Assembly (NCBI GenBank): GCA_002914845.1
Contig: JXTC01000038.1
Span: forward strand, 90,110 to 154,109
Reading direction: 5' to 3'
Length of the DNA stretch: 64,000 nt
DNA from: Trema orientale
Lineage: Eukaryota; Streptophyta; Magnoliopsida; Rosales; Cannabaceae
Below the pieces are notes generated by a model. The model saw only the letters and a list, made by a program, of their open reading frames with translations, searched no databases and was not told the origin of the DNA. Each line of letters opens with the position of its first letter. Positions within the stretch are counted from its first letter, which is position 1. Positions 25,126 to 37,338 of the stretch are shown here, piece by piece. Made by a program: the position numbers and the translations under genes.

Positions 25126-25360
25126 GGTTACCAATCCAGTAGGTATTATTTTTTACCTATATATAGGTATTTTTTTTAGACGTTGGATCATCATTTGACG
25201 ATGATCCAACGACTATAATGATGTGCATGAAAAGACGTGCATTATTAATGCTATTTTTCTCTCTTACTTTTTACTATAAAAAGACGTGTATGATAAATTT
25301 TAATTGGTCAAAATGATATCTATGCATAGGTAAAAAAAAATATCTAATGGATTAGTGCCC
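25126..25360 (+). mobile_element. MITE copy A
   Basis: About 235 bases. The left end is ggttaccaatccagtaggta, and the right end (ggattagtgccc) is its inverted counterpart. Inner arms carry acctatatataggtat and a hairpin of gttggatcatc with gatgatccaac. It lies in TA-repeat DNA, so a TA target is possible but unproven. Same orientation as copy C. Confidence 0.8.
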
Positions 25361-25381
25361 ATATACATATATATATATATA

Positions 25382-25625
25382 GGGCACCAATCCAGTACGT
25401 ATTTTTTTTTTTTTACCTATGCATAGGTATCAATTGGGCCAATGAAAAAAAAATTTGTACATTTTTTTATATTAAAAAGTAGGAGAGAGAAAAAGCATTA
25501 ATGATGCACGTCTTTTCATGCATCTCATTTTAGCCGTTAGATCATTGTTAGATGATGATCTAACGGCTAGAAAAAAAATACCTAGACATAGGTAAAAAAA
25601 ATATATATATACCGGATTAGCAACC
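25382..25625 (-). mobile_element. MITE copy B, inverted relative to A and C
   Basis: About 244 bases of the same family, starting gggcaccaatccagtacg and ending ggattagcaacc, so it lies opposite to its neighbours. It shares the inner acctatgcataggtat arm and the gatgatctaacggcta hairpin. Confidence 0.8.
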
Positions 25626-25645
25626 ACATATATATATATTTATGT

Positions 25646-25887
25646 GGTTGGTAATTCAGTAGGTATTTTTTTTTTTTTTACCTATGTATAGGTATTTTTT
25701 TTAGCCGTTGGATCATCATTTAACGGTGATCCAACGGCTACAATGATGTGCATGAATTGTCATGCATCATTAATGCTATTTTTCTCTCTCACTTTTTACT
25801 ATAAAAAAATATACATGATAAATTTTAATTGACCAAAATAATACCTATATATAGGTTAAAAAAAATATATCTACTGGATTGGTGCCC
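25646..25887 (+). mobile_element. MITE copy C
   Basis: About 242 bases, starting ggttggtaattcagtagg and ending ggattggtgccc. Its central perfect hairpin tagccgttggatcatc is followed by the matching gatccaacggcta. Closest in layout to copy A. Confidence 0.8.
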
Positions 25888-26840
25888 TATTTATATATGC
25901 TGAGTCTAATTGGATACAATTTGATAAAGGGGATACTAGAGGCTTGTAAGAAGATTTATGTACTTAGCACATATAGGACTAAATCTTGCCTATGCATTAA
26001 GTATTATTAGCCAATTAATGTATAATCTTGGAGAACAATATATGAATGCAGTTATGAGCATTTTTAGGTATCTGAAATATACTCCTATAAATAGGATTTT
26101 ATTCACAAAAAATATAAATTATGACAGCATGGATGCAAACACTGACATTGAATGGGCTAAAGCTGCAGATGATAGGTGATCTACTTCAAGTTATTTTATA
26201 TTTATAGGTAGTAATCTTGTTACATTGAGAAGTAAGAAATAAAATATCGTTACTTGTTCAAATGCAGAAGAAAAATTTGAAAGAATAACATTTGGAGTTT
26301 GTAAAGCGTTATAGCTAAGAATTCTCTTAATAGATTTGGGCTTTCCACCCAGGCAATCAATTTAATTGTATTATGATAATAAAGCAGCCTATGATATTGC
26401 CTATAATCTAATTCAACATAATCATAATACATGCTAAGGTAGACAATTAATTCTTCATGAAAGAGAAGTTGGGTGAAAAATTTATTAAGTTATCTAAAAT
26501 TCGAACAGAGGATTGGTTAGCTAACATCTGCAACTAAAGCCACCTTCAATCAAGTGTTCTCAAAGCCTCTAGGCAATTGGGCATATGTGATATCTATGCA
26601 CTAACTTGAGGGAGAGTGTTGAGATATTGAGTTAAATATAAGCAATCTTTGAAATAATCCATATGACTCTCCTTTTTGAAAGGAAAAAACAAAAACAAAA
26701 AAGAAAAAATCGTATGATTCTTTCCTAGATTAGAGATAGTGTGACTATACATTATATGTGGGTAGATTTATTTGTACTAATTGTACTAGCTTGATTTGTA
26801 CTATTCCTTCTTCTCTATATATGATTCTTTTTAATTTGAT

Positions 26841-29099
26841 TAAAGGCAAATTCTCATGTACCTCACTTTATTTTGAATTAAGTGAGTATAATACTTATAA
26901 TAACACAATTACATATTGTCTAATGCTAAAATTAGATACAAAATCTATGAATTTAGCAAAATATAGTGAAATTTCACAATATATCTAATATGACTAGTAA
27001 TTATATCACAAAGTAGGTGGATATAATATTTAGCTCAATACTACTACAAATTATTTCATGGTCAAATTAGATTTCAATTTAATGAATTTGAACTAATTAG
27101 CTAGAAATGTAATTAATTTAATCCTTTTTATTATAATGTGACAAAGTAAGTAATTACTACGCTTTGTATAACAGTATTTACATGTTATCTCAAATTAGAA
27201 TTAAATTGTATGACTTTGTACTAAATATCAAGAAATTTGGCCAATTTAATATATTTGAGTATAATTTGACAAATAACTAATAATTATATGATAAAGTATG
27301 ATTATAACACTTAGCTTAACACTATAAATATTCCATCATGGTCAAATTAAATTTAAATTGAATAAATTTATACTAATTAGTGAGAAATAAAATTAATTTA
27401 ATTTTTTTGAGTACAATGCTTAAATGTAATAGAGAGTGCAATAATTTTAGTAAATTGAGTGAAAATTCATACTAATATATTATTATCAGTCATAATCTCA
27501 CTAATATTGCATAAATAATAATATTACATATTGACCCTTGATCAAATTGGATACCAAATATGAGAAATATTATTAATTCAAATCATTGAGTATAAGGTGA
27601 CAAAGTAAGTCACTAGAGTATATAATACAACACTCTCATATTGTCCTATTTAAAATTATTTGAAAAATGCGGGAGTTTTTTTAAAGTAATTAAGTAAAAA
27701 CTCAAATTAATCTGATATCATTAATCATTATATGGCAAAGTAGGTGAGTTTGTAGATCTACTCACATTCTGAAGAAAAAGTACAGTACCGGCCGGCTTGG
27801 CCCATATTAATACGGGTATGGACTACCCTGGTACATATAGTACAGGCCATGTTGGGCTTTAGCAATAGGCCCATCGGCCCGACCCGGTCCATATTTCTGC
27901 AAATCCATGTATTTAGTCATTTTATATATAATTTTAAATATTTTTCTTAATTAAAAATTTAAAAGAATATGAAGAGGTTTTTAGTCTATTTTAATCTAAC
28001 AAAAAATAAAGAGATAATATAATCTATATTAAATAGTAGTGCTCAATAAAATTCAAAAATAAGATATGAACATAATTAATTTAAAAAATTAAAAATAATA
28101 TAGCATAAACTTATATATCTGAAAAAATTACGTAAGAGAAACCAGAGAAGTGAAAAAGTTGCTTAAAATTTAAGCAATTTTAAATTGGCCCATATAAGCC
28201 CATATTAGGCTCGCATAGGTACGACCCACTTAGGCCTACATAAGATGTGGGTTGAGCATGTGGGCCGTATCGGGTTCTTTAGTAGGAATAGGGTCGGGCG
28301 TTGGCCCGCGGTAGAAAACTCATGTGGGATTATCAAATATGGACCGGTTAGACTCAATCTAGTCTACTTTACATCTCTATGTGCGTTTAGTACTAATAAT
28401 AATACTAATACTTATCTTCTCATAATCAAATTAGATATAAAATTGAATGATTGTATACTAATTAGTAATAGATTTCACTAATCTGCTATCTTTGAGGGTA
28501 ATGCTCAAACTCTACTCCATAATGGAGAGGAATTATACAAAGTTAAGTAAAAATGCATACTATTATATTATCACTAATAATAATCTCTTGTGTAATTAAC
28601 AAATTTCTATTGAAGAAATACTAATTTTAACAAGTATATGGCAATTGGAATTCGATTTTTGCCACATGGTCTATATGGGATACCAAATAAAAATTTTAAT
28701 ATGATATTTCTGTGAGCCACTTTTCAGTTCTCACGCAATTATTAATTAGAGATAATATAAACGACAAATTATATTAGTGAGATGCCAAATTCTAAATTAG
28801 TTTTTTGGGACATGTTAAATTTATATTTGTTCTGACATAGAAAATTTAAATTACATATTAGTTAAGATAAGCATATATATATATATTTGCTTAAACAATT
28901 ATTGTTAACTCAATCTAAAAAAATTAATTTTGTAAAAGGACTCTTGAACCAATTAGATATGAAAAGACCATGCGAAGGAAAGGAAGGATTTATTTCATCA
29001 AGTCTAAAATTCTTTCAGTATACGGACAACTATCTCTTAAGCACAGCTGCACATGATTAGGTTTGGCCTCAATAGGAAAGTAAAATGGAGCACCTAATA
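26841..29099. other. AT-rich gene-free region
   Basis: Very AT-rich sequence with short open frames only. Repeated wording such as aattagtaagaaat, gacaaagta and tatgacaaagtag suggests ancient degenerate repeats. Nothing coding can be supported. Confidence 0.5.
27785..28375. repeat. Degenerate repeat with GC-rich ends (possible hAT-type MITE)
   Basis: An AT-rich core is flanked by GGCC- and CCGG-rich ends: ggccggcttggcccata at the left and atggaccggttagactc at the right. It ends near tttacatctcta, close to the complement of the tagaggtgtcaaa end seen at 8527. Boundaries are uncertain. Confidence 0.35.
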
Positions 29100-29877
29100 A
29101 TGTATCTTCACAGACTAAGAACTGCGAGATCGCTCCTTTTATTCTGGGATGATAAAGAAATCGTACTATTCGAGCCTTTTTTTCATGTCTTTCCTGGAGG
29201 TTAGAGAAAGTTGTAAAGTTGCAATCAATAAAAAAAAATCTCTCTTCCTGAAAGAAAGAAAATCAGAAAAGATGGTCCAAGAAAAATTGGAAGAGAATCC
29301 AAAAGTTAAAAATAACTTCGAATGGTGTATGTTATGCGATCTTAAATCCGCATTAGTCAAACAGCGAAAAAGGAAAGTCAACGGTTTTTTACAAGGTCGC
29401 ATATGTCTTCCTTTGATTATGCGACCACTTCTGGATGACAAAGGGCGATCGGCATAAAAAGGAAATCAGCTCAAGTGTGGACAGAGATAAGGAAATAAGC
29501 TTCTTAATAGAGATCGAGTAACTCTTGTATTTAATTCAAGGGATATTACCCGATTGTGCGTTACCCTAATTATATTATTCTGATTATACACTTACTCGTT
29601 TATGTAATTAGGTAACCTTAAGCCATCCTCATCTATATAAAGGTGGCTTAAGCTCATTGTAAGGGGGGACACACATTCTTCACAAAAAACACTTCATTAC
29701 ATCCTGTAATTCTCTGCTCTCACCTTGAGACAGAAATCCTTATAATTCTCCAGAAAAATAGTGAAGAACAGTGGACGTAGGATCATCTTTTTTGGGGCTG
29801 AACCACTATAAAATTTGTGTCTCCTTATTTACTTTGCTTTATTAATCCTTTTCACACACAAGCCACATCTCGCAATT
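29100..29877 (+). repeat. Possible LTR fragment running into the gap
   Basis: Contains tctatataaaggtggc (TATA-like, about 29629-29643), then a CA-rich transcribed-looking stretch with acacacattcttcacaaa. This is the pattern of the U3/R part of a plant LTR. No left boundary was found, and the right side is lost in the gap. Confidence 0.35.
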
Positions 29878-30122
29878 NNNNNNNNNNNNNNNNNNNNNNN
29901 NNNNNNNNNNNNNNNNNNNNNNNNNNNNNNNNNNNNNNNNNNNNNNNNNNNNNNNNNNNNNNNNNNNNNNNNNNNNNNNNNNNNNNNNNNNNNNNNNNNN
30001 NNNNNNNNNNNNNNNNNNNNNNNNNNNNNNNNNNNNNNNNNNNNNNNNNNNNNNNNNNNNNNNNNNNNNNNNNNNNNNNNNNNNNNNNNNNNNNNNNNNN
30101 NNNNNNNNNNNNNNNNNNNNNN
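29878..30122. other. Assembly gap (245 Ns)
   Basis: Undetermined bases. The sequence to the right resumes inside the left LTR of the Copia element; the sequence to the left is not that LTR. Confidence 1.
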
Positions 30123-31414
30123 TTTAAAGTACAAACACCAATGACTTAAACAAGAAAGACTCCCTCATATCTTGATGCACCGTGTTTGACTCTTCACTCA
30201 ATATGTTCAGCGAGCTCTACTCATCTTACTTAACTCCAAGCTCTTGAACTCCCTTCAATAGCTGGATCAATCTTCTCTGCTATGGCGTGCTTTCAGTTCT
30301 ACACACTAGGACTCCCTCCTATGCACTAGAACCTATCTTCTCCCGAAGAACATCCAGCCCTTCTCCCGAAGGACTTTTATAATCTCAAGTGATTTTCCTA
30401 GAGCTAATCACTCTAAGAACATTCAAAGCTCACACAAAAAACAAACTCCCAAAACTCTTTTACAAACGCTCTCTTTTTCTCATAGTTTGGGCACAAAATA
30501 AAAGCTCTATTATAGTATATTTTTCTATCTGAAGTGCATACAAATTTCTTGGATTTGGTGAGCTTTTATAGATGAATTTTCAACCCCAATTTCGTGCTCC
30601 CTTGGTGTGAATAGGCTGAAAGTAAGAAAGGAAAGAATTAATAACAAAATCAAAATCCTTCCATAAATGTTGTAATCAGCCAACTTTCTGAACAATTACT
30701 AGGAAAATGTCCAGATTCATGATTGCTCTTTTGATTCGGTTTGGACACGTTTTGGACAGCTGGAAATCTTCATTTAACCTGCCAAAGATTGATAATTATC
30801 CTAGAAAATCATATCTCAATCAATATCAATCAAAAGCCAAGATTTAAGAAAATTAACAAATCTTTCCTTAAATATCTGAAGTTGTTGCAACAGATCAGGA
30901 AATCTGATCACAACAACTCAGCAAACCAAATCAATTAACTAATAGAAACTTAATTAATTGATGAGATATTTCCAGCAATAATTAAGGACGAAAATCCTTT
31001 TGAACTCACTTCAGAAACCTGTCCAAATTCATTGATTAATAAGAGGCAATCAGATATCAATCAAGGACAAAAGAATGAGGAAATAATCAATAATATATAT
31101 AGTAAATATAAAAGGAATTGATTGAAAATTGATAGGAAAATATCCTAACCAGCTATGCACGAAATTCTATTTATATTTCACCTATATTATTACCAGAATC
31201 ATCAAATATGGAAACAAAACACGTTTAGGTATATTTTAGAAGGTTTCTATATAAAGAAAAATGCAAGTTTTGTTTTGTGAAGAGTTTCAGATTTGTTACA
31301 ATAATTTCAGATTTGTTGCAATAACAACAGACTTGTTGTAACAACTTCTTCTTTTTTATCAACTTGAGTTCTCAAAACTTTGCCATTTAGAATGCCAAAC
31401 TTTTGGACCTAACA
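30123..31414 (-). repeat. 3' LTR (partial, other end in the gap)
   Basis: Matches 36145-37338 almost base for base and ends, in plus orientation, ttttggacctaaca. It carries roughly 100 extra bases (about 30680-30780) that the other LTR lacks. About 300 bases at its left end are not visible. Confidence 0.9.
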
Positions 31415-31426
31415 ATCTCCTCCTTT
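31415..31426 (-). other. Polypurine tract
   Basis: The minus strand reads AAAGGAGGAGAT immediately before the TGTTAGGTCC start of the 3' LTR, the expected site for plus-strand priming. Confidence 0.8.
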
Positions 31427-31796
31427 GGCATCTTTTTTGGCAAAATCAATATGAGAAAGAACACAAAGAACTCAAGTAAAAAAACCTGCAAAACAGATGG
31501 ATAAATTTCTTCATCAAAAATGACTTGCTCCCCCTAAAAATCACAGTACTAAGAATGTGATATAAATCATAGAAAGCTCCCCCTGAAAATAATATCACAT
31601 GATTAAAATGTCATGATCTCAAAACAAATATCCAAAAAATTCTCATGATCTCTCCCTTTTTGTCAAAAGAGGGCCAAAGCAACAAAATAACAAATCAAAC
31701 ATGAAGTCTTAAATCCAAAACAAATGAAGACAAATTTCTGGAAACAAAAGAAAGAAAGCTCCATGCAGCAAGTTCTTGCAAAGCAAACAAAAAAGG

Positions 31797-32216
31797 TCAC
31801 AGTTGCGTCTTCTTGTAGCATTTCTTGGCTTGCTTTTCTGGACTTGTTGCAATAGGTGGAGATATCGGTACTTCAGGTTGGGAAGATCCGGAGGGATGAG
31901 GAGCAACAACAAACGCGGTTGTCAGCCGGTCAAGAATCTCTTTTTGTACTTTTTTAATGGCCTCCAGTCGCTCAGTCTGCTTGGCTTGATCAGCTTTCAA
32001 AGTCTCCAGTTCCCTAGACTCTTGAGACACAGTAACAGACGGTGTTGCAATAGGTGAAGATTTTTTGGCAGTAGCAGTCTTCTTCTTAGATTTTGTAGTT
32101 ATTGCAACAGGTGGTTCAACAACTTCTTTGCCCTTCAACTTGTAAGAAACTATAGGTAGAACTGGAGAGAGAAAATGTAGCAAAGAAAGAAGAAGAAAGA
32201 GAGGACATTTATCCAA
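31797..32216 (-). pseudogene. Downstream ORF of the Copia element
   Basis: An open frame of 139 codons from its first ATG (32216), rich in Lys, Ser and Pro, with a coiled-coil-like stretch (LETLKADQAKQTERLEAIKK). It lies between the pol remains and the 3' LTR, where some Copia lineages carry an additional ORF. No homologous domain is recognised; the true start is uncertain. Confidence 0.45.
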
Positions 32217-33034
32217 AGAAACAAGGGTTGAGAAAAATCAATTTCACAGCATATATGCATAAAACCCCTAAAAAAAAATAATATCAAGAGAAAAAATGAT
32301 TTCAGGAAACTGAAAAATTCAAAGATTCTAGCTAAAACCAAAACAAGAACGTTGGAAGCATTGTTGTAACAGTGGTGATAATTTGCAAATATAAAACTGA
32401 AAGGCCTTTTTTTTTTTTTAATCAAAGAGTATGAAAAATAGAAAAGTTGGCCAAATTATGACAAAAATCTCCAATATTTTTAAATGGAATTAACTCAAAA
32501 TCAAAGAATTAGCATGTTTATTCTAAATATAAAAATAATTCTAAAATTAAATCAATTCTAAAATTCTTGTCAAATTAATTTTCTGAATTATAGGACTTAC
32601 TGAATGAGCTGGATTGAGTAATGACTAACAAATCTTTTTCTTGATCTCATGTTTTTTATTTTTTTTTTTAAACTTTTCACATAAGTAAATTGTGCTGCAT
32701 CCTTTTTTTTTATATATATATATAATCTTCAGCACATTTATTTTCACATAAACAGTAGCTTTCACTCTAGTAACTGAGGTAGCCATTTTCACACGGTAGA
32801 TTATCCTCTACATATTTTGTGATATATAGGCCCAAATTACTCATAGACGGCTTTCACTCTTCAGTGTTAGGTAGCTTTTTCTATTTATGATGCCTGTAAA
32901 TACAATATTTTCAACACAAGAGATCAATTAAATATTTGTCAGTCAAAATCCAATCCAGATTAGTCAATTTATCCTATGCAACGAAAAATTCAAATAACAA
33001 GAATCTCAGAATCAATCTAATTAAATAAGCAAAT

Positions 33035-34567
33035 TTATGAAAAGAACAAATTAACTTTTTCTAAGATCTTAATATTTCTCCAAATAAAAATACAGGGATA
33101 ATTCATGCAATTCTCGGTCAGAATAAAATAAAAAGAAAAAGAACAAATTCCAAAATCTTTCTTTAGGAAATTAAACCTCACAAAATCAAGGGTTTTAGTG
33201 AATATATCAGCAAGTTGTCTTTCTGTTTCTACAAAATCCAAAGCAATTGTCTTGTATTCAACTAAATCCCTGATGAAATGATTGACAAAAACTTGAACTC
33301 TAGATTGAGAAGTAGAAATAAACACAATTTTATTTTCACAAATTTGTGCAATGATAAATCAAAAACAAAATATTTAAAAAAGTGTTTTGTCTATTCCCCC
33401 TTCCTTGTAGCCTCTCTCAATCAAGAAATTGGTCAATCTTCTGCTATTCATCATCACATGAGCCTCCTCCTGAGATAAGATATAGCAATTATCCAAAGAT
33501 CTATACCCTTCCAAAATGCACTTACCTGAAGTGTCCAGAAGTTGACACTTTTCATTGGTAAACCTAACATATAAGTTCAAATCACACAATTGACTTATAC
33601 TAATTAAATTAGCGTTAAGTCCTTCTACATACATCACTTCCTTCAAATTAGGAAATCCATCAATTTTAAGAGTTCCTATGCCAAGAACTCTTCCTTTGAC
33701 TCCATCACTAAAGGTCACCATACCTTTAGAAACATATTTGTAATTTGCCATAATGGTCTTGTCACCTGTCATATGCCTGGAACATTTACTATCAAAATAC
33801 CAAGAATTAATAGTACCGGTACTTAGACATAAAAGAGAAGCAAAACAATTAAGATCTGACTTTCTTACCCACACTTTTTTGGAATTATTTTTCAAATCAA
33901 TTTTGGGTCTTGGTGTGTTTCTTGGAAGAGAACCCACAAATGAATTTTTAAAATAATGATTTTCCAGAAAATTCATCATTGTAAAATATCTAGGCCTTAT
34001 GTGACCTTTAATTCCACAAAAATGACAAGTGGGTATGAATTTCTTACCTTTGATTGCTGTGGACGAATCTGTTGTTGCAACAGCAGGGACATGTTTTCTG
34101 TTTTTATCAAATTTTCCTATTGTTACGACAGTAGACACAAAACCAATACCACGTCTGATTACTGAGTGAGATCCTGTTGTTACAATAGCAGGTGCGCTGA
34201 CAGGTGGTGAAACATTTTTTGATCTTGCTGTTGCAACAGCATGCATACTGGCTGGAGCAGAAACTGATTTTTCTCTCACAAAAATAGTTTTTGTTCCTGA
34301 ACATTCACCTTTAAAACTAAGTCCAGAAACATCACCGAAAGTTTTTCCAGATGATAAAATAAGATCCAATTGAGAAGAACCAGAATTGAGCATTTTAAGA
34401 GATTTCATAGTTCTATCAAGCTCAAAAGAAACTTCTTTCAATTTCTTATCTTTTTCATCGACTTGTAATTCCAATTCTTTCAATCTTTTTACTGAATTTT
34501 GCTTAAAATTAAGTAACTCAGAATTGAAACTTACTAAGTTTCGGTTTTCAGCACAAAGTCTTACCAT
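33035..34567 (-). pseudogene. Copia pol remains with integrase deleted
   Basis: From 34567 the frame encodes a coiled-coil-like gag tail, then a decayed zinc knuckle (CHFCGIKGHIRPRY), then a protease region. There WYFDSKCSRHMTGD replaces the usual DSG with DSK. A GAG-pre-integrase-like part follows (NCYILSQEE). It then jumps to RRLTNFLIERGYKEGG, which belongs to the reverse transcriptase, and from there to a fragment near 33280-33140 (HFIRDLVE, RQLADIFTKTLDF) typical of the extreme C-terminus of Copia pol. Integrase and most of RT/RNase H are gone. Confidence 0.8.
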
Positions 34568-34674
34568 TGAGAGTACAATTTTTCATATGCCTCTCCAAGT
34601 GGTTCCTCATCTAACTCTGAATCATCACTGTTGTCATAACTAACTTCAGCTATGTTGTCCTCTGGTTTTACAAA

Positions 34675-35770
34675 TTATGTTGCAACATCATTGACATCAG
34701 CAATATTATTGTAACAACCAGTCTCTGTTGCAATGGAACCTGTAACTTCCTGTAATTTCAAACTTGAACCAGAAAACAAAGAGGCAGTCAAAGCAATATA
34801 ATTACTTACATTACTATCATCTTCATCTTGGCTGCCATCAGACTCTTCATCATTCCATGGTGTGGCACATGATTTTGATTTCTTTTTAAGAGTGTTAGCA
34901 CATTCGAATTGGATATGACCAAATCCACCACATTCCCTACACTTGACACCCTTATTATTAAAAGAATCAAAAGACTTAGAGGAAGAATTACCTTTGGAGG
35001 ATTTGGATGTGGAGGAATTAAGCTTTAATGACTTGCCTACTTTCTTTAAGAGTTTTTTGAAATTTTTCGTTAGTAGAGCAATATTGTCATCTTCATTTTC
35101 CTCAATCTTTTGGGTAGATTTGAAAGCAATGGATTCATCCTTTCTTTTGTGTTTCAAAGTCATTTCAAAAGCATGAAGAGAACTCATCAGGTCTTCCACC
35201 TTCATGGTGTCAAGATTCTTGCTTTCTTCAATCGCAATGATCTTAGGCTGAAAACGATCTGAGAGTGACCTGACAATTTTTCTCACAATAACAGCCTCGG
35301 GAATCTTTTCACCAAGAGCAAAAGACTCGTTATCAATGTCACACAATTTTGTATAAAAATAAGAAAGTGAATCATCCTCATCCATGCGTAATTTTTCAAA
35401 TCTAGTAGTAAGAGACACGAGTTTATTACGCTTAACATCACCTGAACCTTCAAAATGAGTTTGAAGGATTTCTCATGCCTCTTTGGCAGTTTCACACAAA
35501 GAAATCAACTTGATTTGCTCTATATCACACCCATTGAAAATGGCATGTAAAGCTTTGGTATTGTAACTTGCCAGCAAATCATCCTGGGGTGACCAATCAA
35601 TCTCGGATTTCAAGGAGATTGTTCTATCATCAGCTTTGACAAAAGGATGAGACCAACCTGTGAGAATAGATCTCCAGGCTTGCTCTCATCCTGGTCTTCC
35701 AATAAGGATAGTTGGTACCATCCAACAAGAGCGGACGTGAAATTGAACTTCCTTCAGACAAAAACGACAT
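34675..35770 (-). pseudogene. Copia gag, frameshifted
   Basis: Begins at the ATG at 35770 with MSFLSEGSSISRPLLLDG, then TNYPYWKTRMRA, a standard Copia gag start. It passes through frame changes near 35630 and 35420, then continues openly from 35418 as a UBN2-type gag region. The zinc knuckle CRECGGFGHIQFEC has all four ligands intact. Gag would form the particle and bind RNA. Confidence 0.85.
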
Positions 35771-35830
35771 TTCTGCAAAAATGAATTAGAAACTTCCCAA
35801 AATCTCACTAAATAAATATTAGTGACTCTA

Positions 35831-35841
35831 CTCTGATACCA
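35831..35841 (-). other. Primer binding site (initiator tRNA-Met type)
   Basis: The minus strand reads TGGTATCAGAG two bases after the 5' LTR end, the usual complement to plant initiator tRNA-Met in Copia elements. Confidence 0.85.
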
Positions 35842-35843
35842 AT

Positions 35844-37338
35844 TGAAAGATCCAAGATTGCAAATATACCAATTTTTTGATTTATTTTTAAAAATAAACA
35901 AATATAAAAATTAGTTATCGTTGTTGTTGCAACAGTTAGAGGAATTCCGCTGCTGTTGCAACAGTTAGTCGTATTGTTGTTGTTGCAATAATGAAGTATT
36001 AAACGTGTACTATAGGCAAAACAATCACAATAACGAAACTAAAAGAAAATAAATGACACCACATATTTTTACATGGTTCGGCTATTTTTCAATAACCTAC
36101 TCCATGGGGCCACGCCTAGAAAAAGAAACATATTAGTAGAAATTTTTAAAGTACAAACACTAATGACTTAAACAAGAAAGACTCCCTCATATCTTGATGC
36201 ACCGTATTTGACTCTTCACTCAATATGTTTAGCGAGCTCCACTCGTCTACTTAACTCCAAGCTCTTGAACTCCCTTCAATAGCTGGATCAATCTTCTCTG
36301 CCATGGCGTACTTTCAGTTCCACACGCTAGGACTCCTTCCTATGCACTAGAACCTATCTTCTCCCAAAGAACACCCAGCCCTTCTCTCGAAGGACTTTTA
36401 CAATCTCAAGTGGTTTTCCTAGAGTTAATCACTCAAAGAACATTCAAAGCTCACACAAAAAATAAAATCCCAAAACTCTTTTACAAACGCTCTCTTTTTC
36501 TCATAGTTTGGGCACAAAATAAAAGCTCTATTGTAGCATATTTTTCTCTCTGAAGTGCATATAAATTCCTTGGACTTGGTGAGCTTTTATAGATGAATTT
36601 CCAACCCCAATTTCGTGTTCCCTTGGTGTGAATAGGCTAAAAATAAGAAAGGAAAGAATTAATAACAAAATCAAAATCTTTCCATAAATGTTGTAATCGG
36701 CCAGAAAGTTATTGTAAATGTCCAGATTCATGATTGATAATTATCCTAGAAAATCATATCTCAATCAATATCAATCAAAAGCCAAGATTTAAGAAAATTA
36801 ACAAATCTTTCCTTAAATATCCGAAGTTATTGCAACATATCAGGAAATCTGATCACAACAACTCAGCAAATCAAATCAATTAACTAATGGAAACTTAATT
36901 AATTGATGAGATATTTCCAGCAATAATTAAGAACGAAAATCCTTATGAATTCACTTCAGAAACCTGTCCAAATTCATTGATTAATAAGAGGCAATCAGAT
37001 ATCAATCAAGGACAAAAGAATGAGGAAATAATCAATGATATATATGGTAATATAAAAGGAATTGATTGAAAATTGATAGGAAGATATCCTAACCAACTAT
37101 GCACGAAATTCTATTTATATTTCACCTATGTTATCACCAGAATCATCAAATATGGAAACAAAACACGTTTGGGTATATTCTAGAAGGTTTCTATGTAAAG
37201 AAAAACGCAAGTTTTGTTTTGTGAAGAGTTTCAGAGTTGTTGCAACAACAACAGACTTGTTGTAACAACTTCTTTTTTTTTATCAACTTGAGTTCTCAAA
37301 ACTTTGCCATTTAGAATGCCAAACTTTTGGACCTAACA
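35844..37338 (-). repeat. 5' LTR (complete, 1495 bases)
   Basis: In plus orientation it runs tgaaagatccaag ... acctaaca, so it has TG/CA ends. It includes several copies of a gttgttgcaacag word near 35917-35965. It is followed by an A-rich stretch in which a 5-base target duplication cannot be judged. Confidence 0.88.

Larger units (their letters stand above)
24890..26840 (+). mobile_element. Ty1/Copia remnant (RT, RNase H, start of 3' LTR)
   Basis: Broken reading frames show the end of a Copia reverse transcriptase (MKNLEPLKCFLGIEVSQSG, about 24919-24975). After an 800-base interruption come MYLAHIGLNLAYALSIISQ and DSMDANTDIEWAKAADDR (25958-26179), typical of Copia connection and RNase H regions. 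RNase H pieces then run to about 26570. A purine-rich stretch ending gagggagag precedes tgttgagatattgag at 26617, the likely start of the 3' LTR, which runs to an unclear end near 26840. The 5' half is missing. Confidence 0.8.
30123..37338 (-). mobile_element. Internally deleted Ty1/Copia retrotransposon with two LTRs
   Basis: Minus-strand element. The 5' LTR is 35844-37338. Next come a tRNA-iMet type primer site, gag (35770 down to about 34675), protease and GAG-pre-integrase remains (down to about 33450), short reverse transcriptase and RNase H scraps (33450-33035), a separate downstream ORF (32216-31797), a polypurine tract (31426-31415) and a 3' LTR whose far end is lost in the gap. Long LTRs and an extra ORF downstream of pol recall the SIRE/Maximus group, but that placement is tentative. 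Integrase is missing, so it could move only with help. Confidence 0.88.

Noticed and set aside
29149-29457. Open frame of 102 codons
   Set aside because: Lys-rich with no recognisable domain, also open on the other strand, and inside probable LTR sequence.
35910-35990. Regular gttgttgcaacag words, considered as a CRISPR-like array
   Set aside because: They are short low-complexity repeats within a retrotransposon LTR in a plant genome, without unique spacers of constant length.
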